A stretch of DNA of 64,000 nt, from positions 680,501-744,500 of the forward strand of contig NC_011060.1 of the NCBI RefSeq assembly GCF_000020645.1, written 5' to 3'. Below the pieces are notes generated by a model. That model was not told the DNA's origin and ran no database searches. It saw nothing but the letters and a program-made list of their open reading frames with translations. The first letter of the stretch is position 1. The number at the start of each line of letters is the position of its first letter. The DNA is from Pelodictyon phaeoclathratiforme BU-1 (GTDB taxonomy: Bacteria; Bacteroidota; Chlorobiia; Chlorobiales; Chlorobiaceae). The position numbers and the translations under genes are program-made. This document shows, one piece after another, positions 28,124 to 36,295 of this stretch.

Positions 28124-29130
28124 AGGACTCATCATTCACCCCCTCATCCACCCTGTTTCGGGGATCAACGCTACCGGTCGCTGACTTTCTTGAAAAGCTG
28201 AGCACGCTAAAAAATTTGTCGCCCAACACGGTTATTGCCTACAGAACCGATCTGTTCCAGTTTTTTTCCTTTCTTGCACAGCATCTTGGGCTTGCCGATT
28301 TGAGCCTTTTTGATCCGGAGCAGGTAACGACGGTTGAGGTGCGGCTTTTTATGGCGGCATTGATTGAACGTGGCGTTCGGCAGCGATCCATTGCAAGAAA
28401 ACTTGCTTCAGTTAAAAGCTTTTATCGCTATCTGCAGGAGAGTGGACATATCAGGAACTCTCTTTTTTCTGCTCTTGCCACGCCTCAGTATCCGAAGCGT
28501 GTTCCCGGTTTTTTAACAGAGCAGCAGACAGAAAAGTTTTTTAACGAGCTTCTTCCGCAGAGTGCGCAAGGATTTCGCAAGCCTGAAAAAAATGAACTTG
28601 ATGAATCTTTTATTTGCGAACGTGATCGCAGTATTCTTGAGTTGCTCTATTCGAGTGGGCTCCGAATTTCGGAATTGATTGGATTAAAGGTTGGAGAGCT
28701 TGATCTTGAGAGAGGATATGTCAAATTGACCGGAAAGGGGAGGAAGCAGAGAATTGTCCCTGTTGGGCAGCAGGCTGTTGATGCGCTTAAAAAATATTTT
28801 GAAGTCCGGAGAAACTTCTTTAGAATGAAGAGGACGGGGGATGCGGGCGAGTTGCTCCACGTCTTTGTAACCAAGAGTGGCAAAAAGCTTTATCCTATGC
28901 TTGTGCAGAGATTGACCAGGAAGTACCTCACGTCGGTTACTGACCAGAAAAAGAAAAATCCACATCTCTTGCGTCACACGTTTGCCACTCATTTGCTCAA
29001 TAGCGGGGCAGATCTCAATAGTGTCAGTGACATGCTTGGACACAGCAATCTGTCAACAACTGAAATCTACACGCATGTTACCTTTGAGCGCCTGAAGGAG
29101 GTTTACCGGAAGGCGCATCCCAACGCATAA
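28120..29130 (+). CDS. Tyrosine recombinase, XerC/XerD type
   Basis: Site-specific recombinase, most likely the chromosome dimer-resolution enzyme acting at dif. The N-terminal SAM-like core-binding domain covers residues about 15-110 ([23 protein letters not shown]) and the catalytic domain the rest. Catalytic residues are visible: Arg in [12 protein letters not shown], Lys in the beta-hairpin [12 protein letters not shown], His-x-x-Arg in [11 protein letters not shown], His in [12 protein letters not shown] and the nucleophile Tyr in that same motif. ATG 28120 is preferred over TTG 28105 because it makes the ATGA overlap with the upstream stop. 336 residues. Whether it is XerC or XerD cannot be settled here. 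Confidence 0.88.
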
Positions 29131-29207
29131 ACTTGGGCTTCGGATAGTGTATTAGCCGAAGTCGTGTTCCTTCGTGATGTTCATCTTATTATCAAAAGGA
29201 GTTTATT

Positions 29208-29528
29208 ATGACAAAAGCTGTTGTTACGGATCCGGTTACTGTTACTGTTACCCTTCGTCATTCAAATAATCACAACGATATAGAAGAGTATGCCCGCAAT
29301 GCCGTGCAGGCTCTTACGAGAATTTATCCGGGTATCATCAGTTGTCATATTATTCTGGACCATCAGAAAAATGATTTTGAAAAGAACAAGCTTGCTGAGA
29401 TAACGGTGCATGTGCCGCAGAATGTCCTGGTTGCAAAAGAGGCCTGTACCGCCTATGAACTTGCTATCGACACTTGTGTCGATGCCTTGAGTCGTCAGCT
29501 TCTGAAGTACAAGGAAAAAATGCAATAA
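29208..29528 (+). CDS. hpf: Ribosome hibernation promoting factor (HPF/RaiA family)
   Basis: Binds the 30S subunit and holds ribosomes idle under stress. The 106-residue protein is the short form without the dimerisation domain: a beta strand, the EEYARNAVQALTRIYPG helix, then CHIILDHQK, a NKLAEITVHVP strand and the C-terminal helix YELAIDTCVDALSRQLLKYKEK. It has a strong AAAAGGAG ribosome-binding site 8 bases before ATG 29208. hprK follows 91 bases later; in many Gram-negative genomes hpf and hprK are likewise near each other in the rpoN region, but rpoN and ptsN are absent here. Confidence 0.88.
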   Translation: MTKAVVTDPVTVTVTLRHSNNHNDIEEYARNAVQALTRIYPGIISCHIILDHQKNDFEKNKLAEITVHVPQNVLVAKEACTAYELAIDTCVDALSRQLLKYKEKMQ

Positions 29529-29619
29529 CAGCGAGGCTCCCAGAAGGGTGCGGGGTAGCCTTAAAGAAAAGCTTCGCACTCTTCACTTGAGTTTACTAAC
29601 CCTTCTATTGTCAGAAGAG

Positions 29620-30615
29620 ATGAATTTGGATCAAAAAGGATTAAAAAAGCGATCCATTACGGTCGCCTATTTTTTTAATACCATCGGTAAAAAAAACGAT
29701 ATCAAATTTCGGCGTCTGAACGAAGTTGACGAACAGAAGCGGCGGATTTTTGAGCGTGATCTTCATCGGCCGGGGCTTGCTCTGGCGGGTTTTACCAATC
29801 TGTTTACCTACAAAAGGGTGCAGATTTTAGGGAATACGGAGACAAGGTTTTTAAATCATCTTGAGGAGGAGGAGAGGAATCGGGTCTTTGCCAACCTTGT
29901 GCGATTCAAAATGCCATGCATTATTCTGACCAGTAATAACAAACTGCCCCAGAATCTTCTTGATATGGCAACCAATGCCGATATTCCTGTCTACGTCACC
30001 CGATGCTCCTCTACGAAAACCATCTATATTGTGACGGGTTTTCTTGATGACCAGTTTTCGCTTTATCAGCAGTATCATGGTTCAATGGTTGATGTTTATG
30101 GCGTCGGGGTGCTGTTGACCGGCAAGAGTGGTCTCGGAAAATCAGAGATTGCGCTTGATCTTGTTGAACGGGGTCATGGTCTTGTGGCCGATGATGTTGT
30201 TGTTATTCACCGCAAAGGGGAGTCGATGGTGCTCAATGCCAAACGAAACAATATCATTGACCATTTTATGGAGATCCGTGGTCTTGGTGTTGTTGATGTG
30301 AGGGCGAACTTCGGTATCCGGGCAATTCGTGATGTCAAGGAGGTGCAGGTAGTTGTTGAACTGCTCGAATGGAACAAGGAGATCGTCTATGAACGTCTTG
30401 GTCTGGACATTAAATCAAGAAAGATTCTCGGCGTTGATGTTCCGCTGGTTGAGTTACCCATATTTCCAGGGAAAAACATTACCGTTATTATCGAGGTGGT
30501 TGCACTCAATTTCCTGTTGAAACGGTATTCAAATTATGTTGCAGCCGAAGCGCTGACCGACAGGATAAACGATGTGATCAACCGTGAGAAGGGAGAGGAG
30601 GATAGTTATGAGTAA
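29620..30615 (+). CDS. hprK: HPr kinase/phosphorylase
   Basis: Phosphorylates and dephosphorylates a serine of the phosphocarrier HPr. The start at ATG 29620 (MNLDQKGLKKRS) is used, giving 331 residues, close to the family length; the GTG at 29548 would add an unlikely hydrophobic leader. The N-terminal domain covers about 1-135. The kinase P-loop is TGKSGLGKSEIALDL near residue 167, followed by the VADDVV element, and the family signature is EIRGLGVVDVRANFG near 217. Green sulfur bacteria do not use sugar PTS for growth, so a regulatory PTS-like role is inferred. Its end overlaps the following lipoprotein gene by 8 bases. Confidence 0.94.
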   Translation: MNLDQKGLKKRSITVAYFFNTIGKKNDIKFRRLNEVDEQKRRIFERDLHRPGLALAGFTNLFTYKRVQILGNTETRFLNHLEEEERNRVFANLVRFKMPCIILTSNNKLPQNLLDMATNADIPVYVTRCSSTKTIYIVTGFLDDQFSLYQQYHGSMVDVYGVGVLLTGKSGLGKSEIALDLVERGHGLVADDVVVIHRKGESMVLNAKRNNIIDHFMEIRGLGVVDVRANFGIRAIRDVKEVQVVVELLEWNKEIVYERLGLDIKSRKILGVDVPLVELPIFPGKNITVIIEVVALNFLLKRYSNYVAAEALTDRINDVINREKGEEDSYE

Positions 30616-32410
30616 ACAAGGTACAAAGAGGATTTTCGCGACCTGCAGGCTTGGATGCGGCCTGTTGCTTGCTGCGTTTGTGCTTTTTCTCTCTTCCTGC
30701 AACCGCCACAACGGAAGTTCCGGTGAGGCTGGAACAAGAGGTGGGGCAATGGATTCCACACTTGTTATTGCCATGCTTGGTGATGCCGATTATCTTAACC
30801 CCGTGCTTGGCAGCACCGTTACTTCAGGCAATATTATTGGACTTATCTATCCATCTCTCTTGCAGAGTGAGTTTGACACCTCGACCGGGCTTTTGAACTA
30901 TATGGCTCTTGAAAAAAAACTGCGGGAAGTAATGCCCGGTCAGGGGAAAAAAACACCGAAAGGGGCCATTGCAAAGAGCTGGCAGATGTCGGCGGATCAG
31001 AAATCCATTACCTACATTCTCAGAAATGATGCTTTCTGGAATGACGGCAAGCCTGTTGTTTCAGGGGATTTCAAGTTTTCCTACCAGTTGTATGGCAATC
31101 CGGTGATCGCCAGCGCCCGTCAGCAGTACCTGGCTGAGTTGGTTGGTGCCGACAAGGGAAAGGTTGATTTCGACAAAGCCATTGAGACTCCTGACGATAC
31201 CACCCTTGTCTTCAGGTTTTACAAGCCTGTTCCGGAACATCTGGCACTTTACCATACATCATTGACGCCCCTTCCGGCTCATCAGTGGAAAAATGTCAAG
31301 CCTGACGAATTCCGTCACTCACCGCTTAATCTCGAACCGCTTGGGGCAGGCCCCTATAAACTGAAGAGCTGGAAGCAGCAGCAGGAAATTGTACTCGCAT
31401 CAAGCCGGAGCTCGAATCTCCCGAAACCCGGAACCATTCCGCTGATTACCTTCAGGGTTGTGCCCGATTATACGGTCAGGCTGGCGCAGCTTCAGACCGG
31501 TGCGGTGGATGTTGTTGAAAATATCAAACCGGAAGATTTTACGGCTCTTCTGAAGGCCAATAGGCAGATTGATGTCAAAACGATTGGTCTGAGGGTCTAT
31601 GATTATGTTGGCTGGTCAAATATCGACCAGAATGAGTATCACAAAAGTGGCAGGGTCATGCCTCACCCCCTGTTCGGTTCGGCGCGTGTTCGGCTTGCCC
31701 TGACGCAAGCCATTGACCGCGAAGCGATCATTGACGGCTATCTCAAGCAATATGGGGTAATTTGTAACACCGATATTTCACCATCACTGAAATGGGCCTA
31801 TAATGAACGGGTTGCGCCGCATGCCTTCGATCCTGCACGTGCTTCAGCCCTGCTGAAGGCTGAGGGCTGGACGCCTGGGCCGGATGGTATTTTGCAGAAA
31901 CAGGGCAGAAGGTTCAGTTTCGTGCTCTATACCAATGCCGGTAATGCGAGAAGGAACTATGCAAGTGTTATTATTCAGCAGAATCTGCGCTCAATCGGTA
32001 TCGACTGCAAGCTTGAGGTTCAGGAATCCAATGTCTTTTTTGAAAGTCTCCAGGAGAGAAAGCTTGATGCATGGATGGCTGGATGGTCCATTGGTCTGGA
32101 GATTGATCCTCTTGATGTCTGGGGTTCCGATCTTAACAAGAGCCGTTTTAATTTTACCGGTTACCGCAATCCGAGGATAGACGAGCTCTGTGAGCTTGCC
32201 AAGCAGAAGATGGAACCCACGGGGGCAAGAGCGTACTGGCTTGAATATCAGGAGATTATACATCGTGATCAGCCGATCACCTTTCTCTACTGGATCAAGG
32301 AGACGCAGGGCTTCAGCAAGAGGATTGAGGGGGAAGAGCTCAATATTTCAGGTGCTTTTTATAATATTGACGACTGGAGGCTGCGTCCTTCAGCCAATGT
32401 TGCACTATAG
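30608..32410 (+). CDS. Peptide ABC transporter substrate-binding lipoprotein (OppA/DppA type)
   Basis: Extracytoplasmic binding protein for a peptide or related importer. From ATG 30608 it has a lipoprotein signal peptide with lipobox LSSC near residue 35, then a ~560-residue SBP_bac_5 domain: LNPVLGSTVTSGNIIGLIYPSL near the start, the AKSWQMSADQKSITYILRND strand set, and RLALTQAIDREAIIDGYL around residue 365. It is the first of two transporter genes here, 6 bases before the permease. The substrate cannot be read from sequence. The start overlaps the hprK stop, pointing to one transcript. Confidence 0.9.
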   Translation: MSKQGTKRIFATCRLGCGLLLAAFVLFLSSCNRHNGSSGEAGTRGGAMDSTLVIAMLGDADYLNPVLGSTVTSGNIIGLIYPSLLQSEFDTSTGLLNYMALEKKLREVMPGQGKKTPKGAIAKSWQMSADQKSITYILRNDAFWNDGKPVVSGDFKFSYQLYGNPVIASARQQYLAELVGADKGKVDFDKAIETPDDTTLVFRFYKPVPEHLALYHTSLTPLPAHQWKNVKPDEFRHSPLNLEPLGAGPYKLKSWKQQQEIVLASSRSSNLPKPGTIPLITFRVVPDYTVRLAQLQTGAVDVVENIKPEDFTALLKANRQIDVKTIGLRVYDYVGWSNIDQNEYHKSGRVMPHPLFGSARVRLALTQAIDREAIIDGYLKQYGVICNTDISPSLKWAYNERVAPHAFDPARASALLKAEGWTPGPDGILQKQGRRFSFVLYTNAGNARRNYASVIIQQNLRSIGIDCKLEVQESNVFFESLQERKLDAWMAGWSIGLEIDPLDVWGSDLNKSRFNFTGYRNPRIDELCELAKQKMEPTGARAYWLEYQEIIHRDQPITFLYWIKETQGFSKRIEGEELNISGAFYNIDDWRLRPSANVAL

Positions 32411-32416
32411 GGTCTT

Positions 32417-33382
32417 ATGCTGATTTATATTCTTAAGCGGCTTTTGATTGCCATACCGCTCATTTTTGGGGTACTGACCCTGACCTTCTTTATCATTCGG
32501 CTTGCGCCTGGTGATCCTGCTGCCTTTTTCATTCAGCCGGGGATCAGTCCGAACGTTGCCGAACAGATCAGGGCACAGTATGGTCTCAACGATCCCGTGC
32601 CGGTACAGTATGTCAAATGGCTTGCCAACGTTCTGCAGGGTGATTTCGGGCGCAGTTTCAGCCGTGCCCAGCAGCCGGTTTTTGATGTTATTGCCGATGC
32701 GTTACCGATAACCGTGACCATTGCGGGTTTGACCCTTATTGCAAATTTTACCTTCGGTATCCTTATCGGGATTATCTCTGCAGTGCGCCAGAACAGCTTT
32801 CTCGATCGTTTTCTGACCGTGACGGCCCTCTTTTTTTATTCGATGCCGGAGTTCTGGTTTGCCTTGATGATGATTATTCTTTTTGCCCTGAAGTTTCCCT
32901 TTTTTCCAGCGTCGGGTCTGAACGAAATTGGTGCGGAGGGGTACGGCCCGGTTGGTTTTGTGCTCGACCGGTTATGGCATCTTGTGCTTCCGGTTACGGT
33001 GCTCAGCATCAATGGGGCTGCCGGTATTGCCCGTTATGTCAGGGGTAGTATGCTTGAAGTTATCCGGCAGGACTATATCCGCACCGCAAGGGCCAAAGGG
33101 TTACCGGAGAAGGTTGTTATTTTCAAGCATGCCCTTCGCAATGCCCTTCTGCCGGTGATTACTCTTGTAGGGAGTTCGCTCCCCTTTATTTTCAGCGGAG
33201 CCTTGTTTATTGAGGTTATCTTTGCTTTTCCGGGTATGGGTCGCGTTACGGTAGAGGCAATTTTTGCAAGGGATTATCCACTCATTATCGCCAATACCTT
33301 TATTTCCGGTTCTCTGATTGTACTGGGTAATCTGATTGCCGATGTCTTGTATGCCGTTGCAGACCCACGGATAAAGCTTTGA
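32417..33382 (+). CDS. Peptide ABC transporter permease (OppB/DppB type)
   Basis: Inner-membrane permease subunit. The first helix, at the N-terminus, is followed by the family motif PGDPAAFF and a large periplasmic loop (GLNDPVPVQYVKWLANVL). Five more helices come after, with the EAA loop TARAKGLPEKVVIFKHALRN near residue 220 that contacts the ATPase. The length of 321 residues matches OppB/DppB. The second permease (OppC type) that should pair with it is not next to it; ruvB follows instead, so the rest of the transporter must be coded elsewhere, perhaps with the ATPase at 9.3 kb. Confidence 0.9.
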   Translation: MLIYILKRLLIAIPLIFGVLTLTFFIIRLAPGDPAAFFIQPGISPNVAEQIRAQYGLNDPVPVQYVKWLANVLQGDFGRSFSRAQQPVFDVIADALPITVTIAGLTLIANFTFGILIGIISAVRQNSFLDRFLTVTALFFYSMPEFWFALMMIILFALKFPFFPASGLNEIGAEGYGPVGFVLDRLWHLVLPVTVLSINGAAGIARYVRGSMLEVIRQDYIRTARAKGLPEKVVIFKHALRNALLPVITLVGSSLPFIFSGALFIEVIFAFPGMGRVTVEAIFARDYPLIIANTFISGSLIVLGNLIADVLYAVADPRIKL

Positions 33383-33425
33383 GGGCATTGATTCCTATGA
33401 CCGTTCAACCTCTAATATTTTCTCT

Positions 33426-34460
33426 TTGAGAATAGAGCTGCTCAATACACCTCCTGATGCCAGTGAAACACGGATTGAGGAGCAGATACGTCCACTCCGT
33501 ATGGATGCTTTTGCTGGTCAGCAACGGCTTACCGATAATTTGAGAGTTTTTATTTCTGCGGCAAAAATGCGGGGCGAAGCGTTGGACCATGTTTTGTTGT
33601 CTGGCCCTCCAGGGCTTGGCAAAACGACGCTTGCTTACATTATTGCTTCTGAAATGGGGAGCAGCATCAAGTCAACGTCGGGTCCTCTGCTCGACAAGGC
33701 GGGAAATCTTGCGGGGCTACTGACCGGGCTGCAGAAGGGGGATGTGCTCTTTATTGATGAAATTCATCGGATGCCACCGACGGTTGAGGAGTATCTGTAC
33801 TCAGCAATGGAAGATTTTCGCATTGATATCATGCTCGACAGTGGACCCTCTGCAAGGGCGGTACAGTTACGTATTGAGCCCTTTACCCTTGTTGGAGCCA
33901 CGACACGTTCCGGTCTTCTGACCTCGCCCCTCAGGGCACGATTTGGTATTAACAGCCGTTTCGACTACTATGCTCCGGAACTTCTGGAAGGAATTATCAG
34001 AAGAGCTTCGACCATTCTTGGTATTGGCATTGATGCTGAAGCCGCATCAGAAATTGCCGGACGTTCACGGGGCACTCCCCGTATAGCCAATCGGTTGCTC
34101 CGCCGTGCACGTGATTTTGCACAGGTGGATGGCGAATCGTTTATAAGCCGCTCTATAGCCATGAAGACTCTTGACTGTCTTGAAATTGATGAGGAGGGTC
34201 TTGATGATATGGATAAAAAAATCATGGAGACCATTGTCAATAAATTTAATGGAGGACCGGTTGGTATAGCTTCTCTTGCGGTCTCGGTAGGGGAGGAGCA
34301 GGATACTATCGAAGAGGTTTATGAGCCCTATCTTATCCAGGCAGGTTATCTGACAAGAACAACACGAGGCCGGGTTGCTACCCGGCAGGCGCTTATCCGT
34401 TTTTCAACTGCTTCTGAAAGAGATGAAATTTCTTTGTTTGATGCGCAGCCGACTTCCTGA
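33426..34460 (+). CDS. ruvB: Holliday junction branch migration helicase RuvB
   Basis: Hexameric AAA+ motor that drives RuvA-bound Holliday junctions during recombinational repair. Walker A is SGPPGLGKTTLAY near residue 58, Walker B is DVLFIDEIHR near 108, and the sensor/arginine-finger region is GATTRSGLLTSPLRARFG near 158, with the winged helix at the C-terminus (GVASLAVSVGEE-like segment). The likely start is TTG 33426 (MRIELLN); the ATG at 33397 is out of frame, so no better start exists. 344 residues. ruvA and ruvC are not adjacent. Confidence 0.95.
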   Translation: MRIELLNTPPDASETRIEEQIRPLRMDAFAGQQRLTDNLRVFISAAKMRGEALDHVLLSGPPGLGKTTLAYIIASEMGSSIKSTSGPLLDKAGNLAGLLTGLQKGDVLFIDEIHRMPPTVEEYLYSAMEDFRIDIMLDSGPSARAVQLRIEPFTLVGATTRSGLLTSPLRARFGINSRFDYYAPELLEGIIRRASTILGIGIDAEAASEIAGRSRGTPRIANRLLRRARDFAQVDGESFISRSIAMKTLDCLEIDEEGLDDMDKKIMETIVNKFNGGPVGIASLAVSVGEEQDTIEEVYEPYLIQAGYLTRTTRGRVATRQALIRFSTASERDEISLFDAQPTS

Positions 34461-36174
34461 GTTATTGGTAGCCCGACCTCTCCGGGTGAGCGTCAGCTCT
34501 TTTCTGCATATGGCGGCAATTTCCTCTGTTCTTCTCTTTTCGGGCTGTGCATCCTCCAAACCTGTGCTTTCTGGCAGTACCGTGCCGGATTCTGTTGTTG
34601 AAGCTTCAAAAAGAGAGTTCGTTGCTGCGTCACTGAAAAGTGCAAAAGGGGACTATCGTGAGGCAGTCGAGCGTTACCGGAAGCTGCTTCACGATCAACC
34701 CTCAAATGCTGCGATCCATTATGCACTCTCGAAAGCATGGGTCGCTCTTGGAGTTCCCGATTCTGCCCGTCTGTACAGTGAAAAAAGTGTTTTGCTCAAT
34801 CCTCGCAACAAGTACTATACAGCTTTTCTTGCCTTTCTCTCTCATCAGATGCATGATTACGGTCGCGCAGCCGAACTCTATCGGCAACTCGCCGTTCTTG
34901 ATCCGGGCAGCACGGAACCACTTACAAGCCTTGCTCTGGAGTATCTTGCAGTCGATCAACCTGAAAAATCCCTCGCTGTTTTTCAGGAAATTTTGGCACG
35001 GGATCCAAAGAATGAGGATGCTCTGGTGCAAATGCTCTTTGTGGAAATAAAGCTCACACACTACCAGGAAGCGATAGCTACCGTGAAGGAGCTTATTGGG
35101 CAAAGCGACAGCAAAGAGAAGTTGCATCTTACCCTTGGGGAGCTTTATCTGCAGACCCGTCAGTATGGCCTTGCCTCCAGGACATTCAGGGAGCTTCTCA
35201 AGTCGAATCCCGGTTCCGTTTCGGCATGGCTGGCGTTGTTCGAGGTCTCTGTCCAGTCCGCAAACCATACCGCTTTCCTTGAAGATCTCAACCGGTTTTA
35301 CAATACCAATAACGTAAATCTTCAGAAAAAGATAGAGCTTGCGAAACTTTTTCTTGTCCGTGCGTCAAGAGAGAGTTCCTTTGTTGATCCTGCGTTCGTC
35401 ATGATTGGCGAAATGAACCGACGCCATCCCGGCAATGGTCAGATTTATGCGCTTCGTGGCATGGCTCGGTTACAAAAGCGGGATGTGGCGGCTGCGGTGA
35501 TCGATTACAGGAAGGCTCTTCTTCTTGAGCCTGGCAGTATCGAAATATTGGAGGAGCTTGTTGCTCTCCATCTCATGAGGAAAGAGTATCGGCAGGCAGG
35601 GGAGATACTCTACAAGGCTAAAAAAAGGTTTCCTGTTCTGACTTTCAGGCTTCAGGTACAGGAGGGTGAACTGCTCTTTCAGACAGGAAAGATCAAAAAG
35701 GCAGCACTCTTGCTTGAAAAGGTGTTGTTGACGAAAGGTGCGCAAAAGGAGAAAGCTCTCTACCTCCAGGCATCTGGCACGCTCGCCTTTTGCTATGACA
35801 CTCTTGGTTTTACTGATAAAAGTATTCTTCTCTACAAGAGCATTCTTGAACGGGAGCCTGATAACCTTCTTATGATGAATAACCTCGCTTATATTCTCGC
35901 TGTGGCGGGAAGAGAGCTGCCGAGGGCCAAAGAGCTTGCTTTGAAGGTGGTTGAGGCTGAACCGGCCAATGCTGGTTATCACGATACGCTTGGCTGGGTG
36001 CTGTTCAGGTTGGAAGAGTATGAACGTGCAAGGGAGATTCTGGAAAAAGCAGTTGGGCTGGATCCTCTTGAGGCTGAAATAGCAGATCATCTCAGTCAGG
36101 TTTATGAGAAACTTGGAAACCTTGACAAAGCCCTTGAGCTGAAGAAAAAGGCTGCACGCCTGAAAGCCAGGTAG
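34441..36174 (+). CDS. Tetratricopeptide-repeat lipoprotein
   Basis: Probably anchored by lipid in the outer or cytoplasmic membrane, with a protein-binding TPR array. From ATG 34441 the protein has a signal peptide ending in a lipobox (LLFSGC, about residue 39), then ten or more TPR-like helical pairs, for example KGDYREAVERYRKLLHDQPSNA, HDYGRAAELYRQLAVLDPGS and GNLDKALELKKKAARLKAR at the end. The last three repeats are the most canonical. 577 residues. The start overlaps the ruvB stop by 20 bases. Proteins of this kind help assembly or secretion complexes; no specific partner is shown. Confidence 0.75.
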   Translation: MRSRLPELLVARPLRVSVSSFLHMAAISSVLLFSGCASSKPVLSGSTVPDSVVEASKREFVAASLKSAKGDYREAVERYRKLLHDQPSNAAIHYALSKAWVALGVPDSARLYSEKSVLLNPRNKYYTAFLAFLSHQMHDYGRAAELYRQLAVLDPGSTEPLTSLALEYLAVDQPEKSLAVFQEILARDPKNEDALVQMLFVEIKLTHYQEAIATVKELIGQSDSKEKLHLTLGELYLQTRQYGLASRTFRELLKSNPGSVSAWLALFEVSVQSANHTAFLEDLNRFYNTNNVNLQKKIELAKLFLVRASRESSFVDPAFVMIGEMNRRHPGNGQIYALRGMARLQKRDVAAAVIDYRKALLLEPGSIEILEELVALHLMRKEYRQAGEILYKAKKRFPVLTFRLQVQEGELLFQTGKIKKAALLLEKVLLTKGAQKEKALYLQASGTLAFCYDTLGFTDKSILLYKSILEREPDNLLMMNNLAYILAVAGRELPRAKELALKVVEAEPANAGYHDTLGWVLFRLEEYERAREILEKAVGLDPLEAEIADHLSQVYEKLGNLDKALELKKKAARLKAR

Positions 36175-36230
36175 TGTTATCCGATCCGGGAGTGCGTTTT
36201 GAGCGCAGGAATGGGTTTGTGGTATAAGCA

Positions 36231-36271
36231 GAAATGAAAAACGACGGTATGGAACCGTCGTTTTTCATTTC
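36231..36271. terminator. Bidirectional terminator (18-bp perfect stem)
   Basis: GAAATGAAAAACGACGGT (36231-36248) pairs perfectly with 36254-36271 around the loop ATGGA, with A and T tracts within the stem. It ends the TPR gene on the plus strand and nifJ on the minus strand. Confidence 0.9.
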
Positions 36272-36295
36272 TCTTGATTTCAGGGCAGGAGCTTG

